DNA of 64,000 nt from Crocinitomicaceae bacterium (GCA_028689775.1 JAQVCM010000002.1:1-64000); one strand, 5' to 3'. Positions 1-8,428 are shown, counted from the first letter of the stretch. Notes: generated by a model not told the origin, from the letters alone. Numbers and translations are program-made.

Positions 1-121
1 ATATCAGCAAAGTCGCACTATAAGAACAAATGGAAAAATGTTTAATTATATTCTTATTGGTATTCCTGTTTTACTTATCATGGCATCGTTAATAATTTTG
101 TTTTTTGAGATAAACCACTAA
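1..121 (+). CDS. 3' end of an unidentified gene running off the left edge
   Basis: Frame 2 is open from the first base to a TAA at 119-121 and ends in a hydrophobic stretch (ILIGIPVLLIMASLIILFF) followed by EINH. It stops 8 bp before the first small membrane protein gene. The same arrangement, a hydrophobic C-terminus a few bases before a paralogous small gene, recurs at 512-769 and 1200-1318. By analogy this may be the C-terminus of the living gene whose displaced tips form the remnants downstream. An internal ATG at 38 would give only 28 residues. The family cannot be named from 40 residues. Confidence 0.4.
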   Translation, partial: YQQSRTIRTNGKMFNYILIGIPVLLIMASLIILFFEINH

Positions 122-129
122 TTTACATT

Positions 130-552
130 ATGAAATTAATAAGATGGTATATAATAATATGGATATATGTTATTATTCAATTGAAAAAAGGGAAAGGATT
201 ATATAAACTGACAATTGGAGAAGCAAAATGGTGGTTTATGTTTGCAAGTTCTGCATTTAGAACCTTAGCAATATCTGTGATGAGTGCCATATTTTTAGAT
301 ACACCTCAACCTATCAAAATATTTCACATATTAACGACCAACAAATATTTCATGGGGGGGCTTTTTCTTTTTTTTTTCATTCCAATAATTTTATTTGATT
401 ATTTTCTTATTTTCTACAAAGATAGATATAAGAAGTATGAACATGATTTGCAACCAAAAACATATAGCTGGTTAATATGGATGGGGCTTTTTCTAATTTT
501 ACCTGGGTTAATTTTTCTATCTGGCTTCGCATATCTTATATGGTCTAGGTAG
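130..552 (+). CDS. small three-helix membrane protein, array copy 1 (possible immunity protein)
   Basis: A 140-residue protein with a basic N-terminus (MKLIRWYIIIWIY, then KKGKGLYK) and an amphipathic EAKWW segment. About three membrane segments follow, near residues 34-56, 74-96 and 112-138, with a charged YKDRYKKYE loop between the last two. It is clearly paralogous to the proteins at 787-1197 and 1330-1752: shared KWW, PQPI, FDYF.VFYKDRY and W..W motifs. No catalytic motif is visible and I do not recognise the family. Tandem paralogs separated by decayed coding tips are typical of immunity genes of polymorphic toxins, so that role is an inference only. Confidence 0.7.
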   Translation: MKLIRWYIIIWIYVIIQLKKGKGLYKLTIGEAKWWFMFASSAFRTLAISVMSAIFLDTPQPIKIFHILTTNKYFMGGLFLFFFIPIILFDYFLIFYKDRYKKYEHDLQPKTYSWLIWMGLFLILPGLIFLSGFAYLIWSR

Positions 553-769
553 TAGGAAAGATGGTCAAGTAAGTGCTGGCGCACCTTGGTACAAGATTTA
601 TAAAACTGAAGGCAAAATTGACCCATGGGACACATCAGATGCTGTAATTGGAACAATTGGTGTTGTATTTGGAGTTATTGGACTATTTATCGCGAGTCCC
701 ATACTATTTGGTATAGGTGTCGCTGCCTTTGCTTATTCTATTAGTCGATTATTCATAGGACCTAAGTAA
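512..769 (+). pseudogene. orphan hydrophobic C-terminal tip, remnant 1
   Basis: Frame 2 is open from 512 to a TAA at 767-769. It reads KDGQVSAGAPWYKIYKTEG, then IDPWDTSDAVIG, then a glycine-rich hydrophobic stretch ending ISRLFIGPK. There is no ATG, GTG or TTG at a plausible place and the frame is blocked upstream by stops at 509 and 494 inside copy 1. It ends 17 bp before copy 2. Its last residues match the remnant before copy 3 (RLFIGSK), so both derive from one ancestral gene end. The best reading is a decayed C-terminal cassette, such as a displaced toxin tip. Confidence 0.5.
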
Positions 770-786
770 TAAATTAAATTTACAAG

Positions 787-1197
787 ATGAAATTAATGAG
801 ATGGTATATAATAATTTGGGTTTATGCAATAGTCCAGATAAAAAAAGGGAAAGGCCTATACAAAATAAAAATTGCGGAAGCAAAATGGTGGCTTATGGGT
901 ACTAGTGCTTTTTTTAAATCGCTAGCAATATCGGCATTAAGTGCTGTGTTTTTAGACAGTCCACAACCCATTAATGTTTTTAAATTTTTAACAGGAGACA
1001 ATTTCATGATAGGATTATTAATTTACTTCTTCATTCCGTTTGTTCTTTTTGATTATTTTACTGTATTTTATAAGGATAGATACCTAAAATTTGAAAATCA
1101 GTTAACCATAAAAAATCATGGTTGGTTAATATGGCTAGCACTACATCTTATCTTACCAGCTTGCATTTTTATATATATTATACTATTTCTTTTTTGA
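787..1197 (+). CDS. small three-helix membrane protein, array copy 2
   Basis: A 136-residue paralog of the 130-552 protein with the same layout: basic N-terminus, IAEAKWW, a middle PQPI, FFIPFVLFDYFTVFYKDRY, and a last membrane segment starting at W131-W134. It ends four residues earlier than its siblings. The sequence after its TGA (ctagataatcggtgtgatt) aligns with the end of copy 3, so a small indel has moved the stop. The gene is still open throughout, so it is either functional or only recently decaying. Function unknown; an immunity role is possible from context. Confidence 0.65.
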   Translation: MKLMRWYIIIWVYAIVQIKKGKGLYKIKIAEAKWWLMGTSAFFKSLAISALSAVFLDSPQPINVFKFLTGDNFMIGLLIYFFIPFVLFDYFTVFYKDRYLKFENQLTIKNHGWLIWLALHLILPACIFIYIILFLF

Positions 1198-1199
1198 CT

Positions 1200-1318
1200 A
1201 GATAATCGGTGTGATTACTTGGAGGTACCGCACTAATTACAACTCACCCTTTACTAGTTGTTATAGGTTTCGTTATCACAGCGTACTTTATTGCTCGCTT
1301 ATTTATAGGATCTAAATA
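1200..1318 (+). pseudogene. orphan hydrophobic C-terminal tip, remnant 2
   Basis: Between copies 2 and 3, a short frame reads GGTALITTHPLLVVIG and then a hydrophobic run ending ARLFIGSK with TAA at 1316-1318. The end matches remnant 1 (SRLFIGPK). Upstream the match continues in another frame (IIGVIT), so it is frameshifted as well as truncated. It stops 11 bp before copy 3. It has no start codon and is not a gene by itself. Confidence 0.5.
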
Positions 1319-1329
1319 AAATTTGTAAA

Positions 1330-1752
1330 ATGAAATTAATAAAATGGTATAGAATAATTTGGATATATGCAATTGTCCAAATTAATAAGGGAAAAGGATT
1401 ATATAAAATGAAAATTGCGGAAGCAAAATGGTGGCTTATGTTCGTAAGCGCTGCAGTCAGAACCTTCGCAATATCCCTAATGAGTACAGTGTTTTTTGGT
1501 AGACCCCAACCCATTAAGGTGCCAGGATTATCGCTACCAGGAGAAAATTTCATGTGGGGACTTTTTCTTTTCTTCTTCCTTCCAATTTTTTTATTTGACT
1601 ATTTTCTTGTTTTCTACAAAGATAGATACCAAAAGTATGAATATAACTTACCTATAAAACCGCATAGTTGGTGGACATGGATGAGTCTTTTTGTAATTTT
1701 GCCCGCCATTATTTCCTCGTCTATTTTCACATTTCTTGTTTTGACTAGATAA
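1330..1752 (+). CDS. small three-helix membrane protein, array copy 3
   Basis: A 140-residue paralog, close to copy 1 in length and in its LFDYFLVFYKDRYQKYE loop, with the IAEAKWW segment of copy 2. It has three predicted membrane segments. The N-terminal codons and the bases before the ATG are nearly identical in all three copies, as expected if the unit [gene tip + small membrane protein] was duplicated. After the TAA the sequence continues as another remnant. Function not recognised. Confidence 0.68.
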   Translation: MKLIKWYRIIWIYAIVQINKGKGLYKMKIAEAKWWLMFVSAAVRTFAISLMSTVFFGRPQPIKVPGLSLPGENFMWGLFLFFFLPIFLFDYFLVFYKDRYQKYEYNLPIKPHSWWTWMSLFVILPAIISSSIFTFLVLTR

Positions 1753-1856
1753 TCGGGGTGATTGCTAAAGTGAAACTGGACAAAAAATGGATATACATTG
1801 ACAAAAATGGTAATCAAGTAAAAAATAAATTCAAAAGAATAAAACAAGATCCTTGA
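1749..1856 (+). pseudogene. remnant 3, charged C-terminal tip
   Basis: Frame 3 from 1749 begins with IIGVIA, like remnant 2, but then switches to a charged sequence, KVKLDKKWIYIDKNGNQV and KFKRIKQDP, ending in TGA at 1854-1856. W-I-Y-I-D-K-N-G resembles a WG-type repeat, but one unit is too short to assign. The stop overlaps the TTG start of the hydrolase gene at 1853. A different tip on a shared junction is what tip exchange would leave behind. Confidence 0.4.
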
Positions 1857-2494
1857 AAAGAGAACTTTATATATTTAGCGGTCTTGGGGCTGATGAAAAC
1901 GTTTTTCAACAACTTGATTTTTCGGGTTTCGCTACAATTTTTGTAAAATGGATTGTTCCGAATGACGAAGAAACGATTGAAAATTACACAACCCGACTTC
2001 TTGAGCAGATTAAGACTGAAAAACCAATTCTAATCGGACTTTCATTTGGTGGAATGATCGCTGTGGAAGTGGCGAAACAAATTGACACCGAAAAAGTCAT
2101 CCTAATTGCTTCCGCAAAGACAAAAAAGGAAATTCCATTTTACTATCGTTTCGCTGGACAACTTGGAATTCATAAACTTTTACCAACAAGACTTTTAAAA
2201 AAATCAAACCTTATTACCAACTGGTTTTTCGGCGCAAGTTCCATGCTTGAAAAACAACTTTTAAAACAAATTCTTACCGATACCAACCCGGTTTTTTTGA
2301 AGTGGGCTATTGACAAGATTGTGCGGTGGAAAAATCAAGCGACCACTAAAAACGTATTTCATATTCACGGAACAAGCGACCGAATTTTACCGTTTAAATT
2401 TGTAAATTGCGATTCGGAGATTAGAAATGGTGGTCACTTCATGACACTAAATAAATCGGACGAACTAAATTCTATCTTACAAAACAAGCTCTGA
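1853..2494 (+). CDS. alpha/beta hydrolase
   Basis: A 213-residue cytoplasmic alpha/beta-hydrolase-fold protein. The nucleophile elbow GLSFGG places the serine at residue 64; Asp176 (HGTSDRILP) and His195 (NGGHFMTL) fit the remaining triad positions. An oxyanion-side GLGADE is near residue 10. Start: TTG at 1853 is the only initiation codon after stops in the same frame at 1811 and 1826, and the next in-frame ATG lies past the nucleophile. The substrate is unknown. It probably has no functional link to the array upstream. Confidence 0.8.
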   Translation: MKRELYIFSGLGADENVFQQLDFSGFATIFVKWIVPNDEETIENYTTRLLEQIKTEKPILIGLSFGGMIAVEVAKQIDTEKVILIASAKTKKEIPFYYRFAGQLGIHKLLPTRLLKKSNLITNWFFGASSMLEKQLLKQILTDTNPVFLKWAIDKIVRWKNQATTKNVFHIHGTSDRILPFKFVNCDSEIRNGGHFMTLNKSDELNSILQNKL

Positions 2495-2533
2495 ACAAGA
2501 GAAATCAGCTATACTTGGACTAAAAAACAGAAC

Positions 2534-3184
2534 ATGAAATACCCAGCTTTCATACTATTACTTTTGACTTTGACATCCTGCGAGCAAGCCAAACCAGTTG
2601 AAATTGAAACTCCAGTGGAAGAAGAATATGAAAGCGGAGTCGTTTACGATGCCCTTGTGAAAAACGTCATTTCAGGAGATTTTAATGGTGATGGAAAAGC
2701 CGATGAAATCATAGAAACTTTAATAAGTACGGTCAATAATAAATCTATTGACGCGCTTCCTCAATTAGAATATGATTCTCTTGTCGCCATAATCTACAAA
2801 AGGCAACCCGTCTTGTCATTGCGATCAAAGGACAAAGATATTCCTGAATTAATTGTCACTAAAAACACCTCTTTTGGACTCTTTTATGCAAAAAATGAAG
2901 GGGATTTGGACAACGATGGTGCAGATGAAATTTCTGTTGTCATTGATTGGGCTGATTGGTCTCAGGTAAATAGTTGCGTTGTTTATTCGCTGAAAAAAAA
3001 CAAATGGATTGTTTACGCAAAATTTGATGTTCGAGAATGGCAAGTTTCCCAAAATTCGAATTTTAACGGATTCATCCTGAAAAACAAAAAAGGAATTTAC
3101 GAGGTTTCGACTTTCGATTCAGAAATAAACGAAGTAGTAAAACCATTAAAGGAAGTGCTGGTAACTGCAAGTAACAATTTATAA
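2534..3184 (+). CDS. lipoprotein with FG-GAP/EF-hand-like calcium motifs
   Basis: A 216-residue protein with a lipoprotein signal (MKYPAFILLLLTLTSC, lipobox Cys16). Two acidic loops, GDFNGDGKADEI (about 49-60) and GDLDNDGADEISVV (about 121-134), have the D-x-N/D-x-D-G pattern of VCBS/FG-GAP or EF-hand-like calcium sites, often seen in extracellular beta-propeller or adhesin repeats. It is probably anchored in the outer membrane. The TAA stop is completed by the first base of the palindromic element inserted behind it. No enzymatic role is visible. Confidence 0.7.
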   Translation: MKYPAFILLLLTLTSCEQAKPVEIETPVEEEYESGVVYDALVKNVISGDFNGDGKADEIIETLISTVNNKSIDALPQLEYDSLVAIIYKRQPVLSLRSKDKDIPELIVTKNTSFGLFYAKNEGDLDNDGADEISVVIDWADWSQVNSCVVYSLKKNKWIVYAKFDVREWQVSQNSNFNGFILKNKKGIYEVSTFDSEINEVVKPLKEVLVTASNNL

Positions 3185-3390
3185 CCTGAGTTCGATTGTA
3201 AAATTGAGATTTATATTTCAATGAATGCGTATAATACGAGGAATTTTAAATAAAAAATAGTGGACTATTTTTATTTAAAATGACGAAGTAGGATGCCATT
3301 CATTGGAAAGCTGAACAAAGAGGATTTTGAATAGTTTATTATAATCTTATAATCAGCGGTATAAATTCGATGGGATAATCGAGCTCAGGT
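3184..3390. mobile_element. MITE-like palindrome-ended element, full copy A
   Basis: A 207-bp non-coding element bounded by imperfect terminal inverted repeats: acctgagttcgatt at the left and aatcgagctcaggt at the right, with similarity continuing about 30 bp inward. It is flanked by a 5-bp direct repeat TTATA (3179-3183 and 3391-3395), the signature of a transposition event. Without the insert the host gene would have ended TTA-TAG, so the insertion changed the stop codon from TAG to TAA without altering the protein. Related copies lie at 11612-11670, 18860-18997 and 44744-44949. No transposase is encoded. Confidence 0.8.
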
Positions 3391-3413
3391 TTATAGCTAA
3401 AACCGATAAAATA

Positions 3414-3860
3414 ATGAAAACAAAATCCAAATTATCTCTTGCGACATTTCTAACACTTGGATTTATTTGGGGAATGATTTCTGGTTTTACAAGTTCCATT
3501 CAAGTAACAAAAGAACAAGCTATTCAACGAGCTGAGCAATTCATTATTGATAACGGATACACACATTTACCTGCAAAAAAATCCAAGTTGAGTTATGAAT
3601 TGTTTGATAGCTACGAGAAAGATATGGACCTTGTACTTAAACGCAGAAAAAACACTTTACAAGTAAAAGCATTCTGTTATGGCGAGGATAAGGATAGCTG
3701 GGATATTGGCTTTTTATTTACACGTGTTGACCTCAACAAACTAGACGCAACCCAACGAAAAGGAAATTTACCAGGACGTGCAGTAATCGTTTCAAAAGAT
3801 GGAAAGGGAATTAGAATGGCACATAAAGATCCTCTTTTTTCATCATTTAAAAAAATATGA
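3414..3860 (+). CDS. exported hypothetical protein
   Basis: A 148-residue protein with an N-terminal signal or anchor (hydrophobic about 9-28). A TKEQAIQRAEQFIIDNGY segment follows, resembling the helical start of PepSY/YcdB-type domains, and then a beta-rich region with DKDSWDIGFLF and GRAVIVSKDGKGI. A periplasmic location is likely. No catalytic residues are apparent and the family is not firmly recognised. It lies just downstream of MITE copy A and may be read from a promoter at the element's right edge. Confidence 0.6.
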   Translation: MKTKSKLSLATFLTLGFIWGMISGFTSSIQVTKEQAIQRAEQFIIDNGYTHLPAKKSKLSYELFDSYEKDMDLVLKRRKNTLQVKAFCYGEDKDSWDIGFLFTRVDLNKLDATQRKGNLPGRAVIVSKDGKGIRMAHKDPLFSSFKKI

Positions 3861-3924
3861 TTCTGGAGTAGTGAAGAGGAAAATTTTTTGAAATCTGCTA
3901 ACGCTGTTCTTCTCAGAACAGAAA

Positions 3925-5163
3925 TTAAAACAAAGTAATCTGATTAAAAAAACGTCTGTATCGGTCGGAGTTCATAAATTTATTTCCTCCGTAGCAGGTA
4001 ATTTTGAAGATGTTGCCTTCGTAGATGAAGACTCTTCGCCAGCAATCGCCAATTCCGTAAATGAAGGTATTTCCTTCGAATGCTTGAATTTGATGATCGA
4101 TCCAGATTTCTCTTGGTTTGATGTTTTTACTAGAACTAAAAAAATCGTCAATTTGATTTTCAAGAGGTCGATTCGAATCATCTGCATAAACTTCAATCAA
4201 AAAGGTATTTCCTTGACCCATTTCTTGATAAATCAATTTGCGATGTCCATCTGTGTCGCTTACTTTTGGAACTCCACCAAAAACGGCAGAAAAGCGATAG
4301 GTTGAATCCGTATAGGTTGTGGAGTTAAAGGTTCGGATTTTCGCTGCTTCTGGTGTCGCATGCGGCGAGAAAGTTGCCATGACTGGTCGAAGTGTATATC
4401 CTTTGTTTCTCAACAGTTGAATAACTCCTTCTTCGCCAGCCAAATGTGCAGCACCAATGCCAATAAACGCATTGTTTTTTCGAATCAAGGTGTCAATTCC
4501 GTTTGCCATCACGATGTTTCGATTGGTGATGATCAAATTATACGCATTTCCAGAAACAGATAATTGTGCTTTCAACATTTGACGAATTCCTTCAATATCT
4601 CCATTGCTATAGGTATCAATAGAATAATCTTTACCGATCGTCAGGTTTCCAAAATTGTATTCTTTTTGAGATGAATAGGTAATGTTTTCATAAGCAACCA
4701 ATTGTTCTTCAACAGTTTCTAAAGCAAAAAACTTCTTTTTACTGTTATAGGCAAACTGTTGTAAATAAGCATCTAGGAATTGTGGACGGCCATCTTCATT
4801 TCCATATTTTGTGGTCGATGCTTTTTTGCTGGTGGTGTAACTTCTTCCTGACGGATCAAAAACCATGTTGTAGTTTTCAATTCGGGAATCGTATTCTTCG
4901 AACATGCTGTAAATATCTGCCTCCAAAACGATTGCATCCGATTTTAGCAAAGCGATATACGTACTGTCCGAGAATTGAAAAACGCGGTTGTCGTTGGAAT
5001 GAAAAGTTCCAAAAAGGTAACTTGTTTTTTTGAGTCCTTTTCCAGAAATCTGCCACAGCAACTGGTTTGAGGAAGATAAAGGTTGTGAAAACCCCGTGAA
5101 TGTTGAAAAAACAATCACAGATGCATAAAAAAGCAAAGTGGGTATTCGGCTAATTCTGTTCAC
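3925..5163 (-). CDS. TraB/GumN family protein
   Basis: A TraB/GumN-family protein. After a signal peptide comes the diagnostic start (LLWQISGKGLKKTSYLFGTF), an acidic DAIVLEADIYSM segment, and the conserved AFIGIGAAHLAGEEGV...GY motif around residue 240-260. A ~140-residue C-terminal extension follows. Family members are proposed metal-dependent hydrolases or peptidase-like proteins (Tiki relatives); the exact reaction here is unknown. The longest frame begins with TTG at 5184. I prefer the GTG at 5163, which gives a compact signal peptide (VNRISRIPTLLFYA). It is transcribed alone. Confidence 0.72.
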   Translation of the reverse strand: MNRISRIPTLLFYASVIVFSTFTGFSQPLSSSNQLLWQISGKGLKKTSYLFGTFHSNDNRVFQFSDSTYIALLKSDAIVLEADIYSMFEEYDSRIENYNMVFDPSGRSYTTSKKASTTKYGNEDGRPQFLDAYLQQFAYNSKKKFFALETVEEQLVAYENITYSSQKEYNFGNLTIGKDYSIDTYSNGDIEGIRQMLKAQLSVSGNAYNLIITNRNIVMANGIDTLIRKNNAFIGIGAAHLAGEEGVIQLLRNKGYTLRPVMATFSPHATPEAAKIRTFNSTTYTDSTYRFSAVFGGVPKVSDTDGHRKLIYQEMGQGNTFLIEVYADDSNRPLENQIDDFFSSSKNIKPREIWIDHQIQAFEGNTFIYGIGDCWRRVFIYEGNIFKITCYGGNKFMNSDRYRRFFNQITLF

Positions 5164-5287
5164 GGTGCAAATAAAAGTAAGCAAATTTAGCTGAAAGAAG
5201 CAACAAGTGTTCCGAAATTATAAGAATTTGTGAGTTCGTCTATCAAGATCAAATCATTTGTATCTTTGAAAGCAAGAAGTGAGGCAG

Positions 5288-6049
5288 ATGAAAAGTCAAC
5301 GCATTCTTAAAAACCAAATTATGAAAATGAAAAAAGCTTTCTTCTTTTCTAGTGTAGCCATGCTCGCACTATTCTCAGTAACTTCTTGCGGCAGTTCAGT
5401 TCCTGATTCAATTACATCAAAATCCTACGATGTTTCCAGTTTTTCAAGTTTAAACTTGGAACTCGTTGGCAACGTAATTTACGAACAATCCGATAGTTTG
5501 TATGTGAATGCAACTGGTAGTTCTGTTTTAATTGATGCGCTAAAAGTCACTCAAAATAAACAAGAGCTTTCGATTGAAATGAAAAATAAGCGTTCATTCT
5601 CAGACGGTAAAAAAGAAGTAGTCATCACCATCGGTTCGCCAATACTGAAAGAAATTGATTTCAAAAGTGTCGGTAAACTGCACGTTAAAAATAATTTCAA
5701 AGGGAATAAGCTCAAGATTACGAATGAAGGCGTTGGCGAAATAAAAATTGACGATTGTCATGTAAATAGTTTCAAATTAATCTCTAGATCTGTTGGTGTT
5801 ATTACCGTAAAAGGCAGTACAAATGAAGCATCGATTGATTCAAAAGGAATTGGAAAAATTGATTGTTCTCAATTCAAATCAAATATCACGAAGGTTGTGA
5901 GCAAAGGAACTGGTGAGATAGAAGTTGTTGCTGAAAAAAGAATTGACATCACCGTTTCAGGACTCGGGAATGTAAAATATTACGGAAGTCCAACAGAGAT
6001 TAAAACAGATATTTCACAAATCGGAAGAGCCACCAACATGGGGAATTAA
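5288..6049 (+). CDS. GIN-domain (DUF2807) lipoprotein
   Basis: A putative autotransporter-adhesin-type head GIN domain protein. A lipoprotein signal ends in SVTSC, then the ~220-residue mature part consists of repeated short beta strands with G-V-G/G-I-G turns (SVGKLHV, GVGEIKI, SVGVITV, GIGKIDC, GTGEIEV, GLGNVKY), the right-handed parallel beta-helix pattern of DUF2807. It is probably surface or outer-membrane attached. A TATCTTTG -7 element at 5261-5268 would start RNA near 5275. ATG at 5288 or 5321 are both usable, and 5321 gives the shortest n-region. Function in Bacteroidota is not established. Confidence 0.78.
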   Translation: MKSQRILKNQIMKMKKAFFFSSVAMLALFSVTSCGSSVPDSITSKSYDVSSFSSLNLELVGNVIYEQSDSLYVNATGSSVLIDALKVTQNKQELSIEMKNKRSFSDGKKEVVITIGSPILKEIDFKSVGKLHVKNNFKGNKLKITNEGVGEIKIDDCHVNSFKLISRSVGVITVKGSTNEASIDSKGIGKIDCSQFKSNITKVVSKGTGEIEVVAEKRIDITVSGLGNVKYYGSPTEIKTDISQIGRATNMGN

Positions 6050-6124
6050 TCCAAGGAATTTCTTAATTTTTCTAAAAAGAAGTCTGTTTTCAGTTGTTTC
6101 TTTGTAGCTTTCATCAAAAACAAA

Positions 6125-7786
6125 ATGAGCATACTTCCTGAAAACTACGATAAATACATTCGCTTCTTTCAATTCATGTGGAAATATCGGAACAGCAATG
6201 TTTTCGCTGTCACGGATGAGCAAATTGAAATAGATGCCGAAACTGATTCCGACACGTTCGATCACAGTCCTGAAGAATTAACGGCAGATTTGATAAAAAT
6301 GGGTCCAACGTATGTCAAGTTGGGTCAATTGCTTTCAACACGTCCAGACTTACTCCCAAGTCAATATACGGAAGCTTTAGCGACCTTACAAGACGATGTG
6401 GAGGAAGTAGAATATGCTGTTATTGAAGCGGTTTTTAAAGAAGAAATCGGAATTCGAATCTCGAAAGCTTTTGCAACATTTGACGAAAAACCAATGGCAA
6501 GCGCTTCGATTGGTCAAGTTCACAAAGCGGTGATGCATTCTGGTCAAGTGGTAGCCGTAAAAATTCAAAGACCAGGAATTCGCAAACGATTTGTAGAGGA
6601 TTTGGACGCCTTGATGACCTTGTCTGAAAAAGCTGAAAACTTCAGTGAAACCGCTCGAAACTATGGCCTTCACGCGCTCATTGAAGAATTGCGCTACAAC
6701 CTTTTGAAAGAGTTGGATTATACCTTGGAAGCACAAAACTTGCTTACTTTGAAAGGAAACTTGAAGGATTTTAAACTTTTATTTGTTCCAGCACCGATCG
6801 TAGATTATTGTTCGTCTCGCGTTTTGACGATGGAATTTGTGGAAGGAAATAAGATTACGAAAGTGTCGCCTATCCAGCGAATGGATTTGGATTTAAAACC
6901 ATTGGTTGATCAATTGGTAAAAGGATATTTAAAGCAAATTATCGTAGACGGTTTTGCACATGCAGATCCACATCCTGGAAACGTTTATCTCACACCAGAA
7001 CATAAAATTGCGTTGATGGATTTGGGAATGGTAGCCAAGTTTAGCAACGAGATGCAAGAAATTGTTTTGAAATTGATGATTGCATTGAGTAACTACGATA
7101 GCAGTCGCGTGTCAGACATCGTGTTGACTATCAGTGAATACGACGAAAGCCATGTTGATTTGAATCTTTTCAGGAAGAACATTGCGCGCAAAATTCAGGA
7201 AAGTGAAAATCAAAAAGCCAAAGATTTAAAAACGGGAAGAACGATTATTGAAATCAATCAGATGGCAGCAAAACAAGGAATTCACATTCCGGTAGAATTG
7301 AACATGCTCGCAAAAATCTTGTTGAATATGGATCAAATCATTGCGCATTTAACGCCAGAATATGACATTCAAGAAACCGTCAAGCAATATGTTCAATTGC
7401 TGATGCACGATCGAATGAAAGCAAGTTTAAAACCGGGGAACTTTTTAGATTTGTTCTTAGAAATGAAAGAATTAACTGAAAAACTTCCCTTTCGTTTGAA
7501 TAAATTCACAGAAAACTTAGCAGAAAACAAAATCAGAGTGAAGGTAGATACCATTGACGAAGAACGTTTTACAGGAGCTTTTCAAAAAGTAGCCAATCGA
7601 ATCACTGCAGGATTAATCATTGCAGCATTGATTATGGGAGCAGCATTATTGGCTAGAATACCAAGTTCGTGGACAATTGGCGGATATCCAGCCTTTGCTT
7701 TTTTACTTTTTTTGATGGCAGCTTTTATTGGGATGTATTTGTTGTATGAGATTTTGTTCAAGGATGAGAGTAAGAAAAGGAAATAA
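6125..7786 (+). CDS. ABC1/UbiB (AarF) family atypical kinase
   Basis: A 553-residue UbiB-family protein. Family hallmarks are present in order: KxGQ (K65-Q68), the alanine-rich ASASIGQVH loop (125-133) replacing the P-loop, the ion-pair lysine in VAVKIQRPG (K146), FAHADPHPGN (278-287) and the metal-binding LMDLG (D299). Two C-terminal membrane helices occupy about the last 65 residues. UbiB/COQ8 proteins are ATPases supporting quinone biosynthesis or lipid homeostasis; in a menaquinone-using bacterium the client is uncertain. No quinone genes are adjacent. Confidence 0.9.
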   Translation: MSILPENYDKYIRFFQFMWKYRNSNVFAVTDEQIEIDAETDSDTFDHSPEELTADLIKMGPTYVKLGQLLSTRPDLLPSQYTEALATLQDDVEEVEYAVIEAVFKEEIGIRISKAFATFDEKPMASASIGQVHKAVMHSGQVVAVKIQRPGIRKRFVEDLDALMTLSEKAENFSETARNYGLHALIEELRYNLLKELDYTLEAQNLLTLKGNLKDFKLLFVPAPIVDYCSSRVLTMEFVEGNKITKVSPIQRMDLDLKPLVDQLVKGYLKQIIVDGFAHADPHPGNVYLTPEHKIALMDLGMVAKFSNEMQEIVLKLMIALSNYDSSRVSDIVLTISEYDESHVDLNLFRKNIARKIQESENQKAKDLKTGRTIIEINQMAAKQGIHIPVELNMLAKILLNMDQIIAHLTPEYDIQETVKQYVQLLMHDRMKASLKPGNFLDLFLEMKELTEKLPFRLNKFTENLAENKIRVKVDTIDEERFTGAFQKVANRITAGLIIAALIMGAALLARIPSSWTIGGYPAFAFLLFLMAAFIGMYLLYEILFKDESKKRK

Positions 7787-7787
7787 A

Positions 7788-7930
7788 CCTGTCTTTCCGA
7801 AAACTGTCAAAAGCTGTGCTCTAGAAAAGATTCTTCCAGAAACGAAAAAGTTTCGCTTCTGATCGGAAAGACGGGTGAGTGTTGTATTTAGCACATGCTT
7901 GACAGAAACCTATCTTTCCGCATGAGTATG
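7788..7930. repeat. inverted-repeat hairpin element, cggaaagac family
   Basis: The UbiB-DoxX gap holds cctgtctttccga (7788-7800) and its near reverse complement tcggaaagacggg (7863-7875), enclosing gattcttccagaaacgaaaa and a tgttgtattta tail. A related block (gattcctccagaatcgaaac ... gttcggaaagacgat ... tggtatatagca) occurs at 25163-25236, followed by cctgtctttccgaaa at 25281. It is a dispersed small non-coding repeat and may act as a terminator between the two plus-strand genes. Confidence 0.5.
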
Positions 7931-8024
7931 CGACCGAAATCATTTTTTCAAGCTGAAATCAAATCGTAAGCGGTATTAAATGAAAATAACGGAATTAACG
8001 TTCGTCTTTTACTAACTTTAGCAG

Positions 8025-8381
8025 ATGTCAACACTTACATTCATTTCTCTTATCCTGATGTCAGCGATTTATTGCTTTGCAGGTATTATGCATTTTATTA
8101 AGCCAAAAGGATTCATCAGCATTACCCCAAAATGGGTTCCAAGTCCAGAAAAAGTGAATTTGATTGTGGGAGCAATTGAGGTTGTATTGGGTGTTGCCTT
8201 ACTTTTTGAAGCGACTAGAAGTTATGCCGCTATGGGTATTATTGCTTTACTGATTGCAGTATTTCCGGCGAATGTGAATCACTTTCAGAAAGCGAGAAGA
8301 AAAGGAAAAGGAGTTCTTGTTACGTTGATTAGGCTACCGATTCAAATTTTATTGATTTATTGGGCGTATAGTTTTGTATAA
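8025..8381 (+). CDS. DoxX-like integral membrane protein
   Basis: A 118-residue four-helix membrane protein of the DoxX/DoxD-like group. It has an N-terminal helix, the GIMHFIKPKGFISITPKWVP signature after the first helix, two central helices (about 46-85) and a C-terminal helix (IRLPIQILLIYWAYS). The family is associated with membrane redox or quinone-linked functions but individual roles are mostly unknown. It is a single gene between two repeat-bearing spacers. Confidence 0.78.
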   Translation: MSTLTFISLILMSAIYCFAGIMHFIKPKGFISITPKWVPSPEKVNLIVGAIEVVLGVALLFEATRSYAAMGIIALLIAVFPANVNHFQKARRKGKGVLVTLIRLPIQILLIYWAYSFV

Positions 8382-8428
8382 AAACCACACGCCACCAATC
8401 ATGTAACTCATTAAAAGCTACTAATTCT

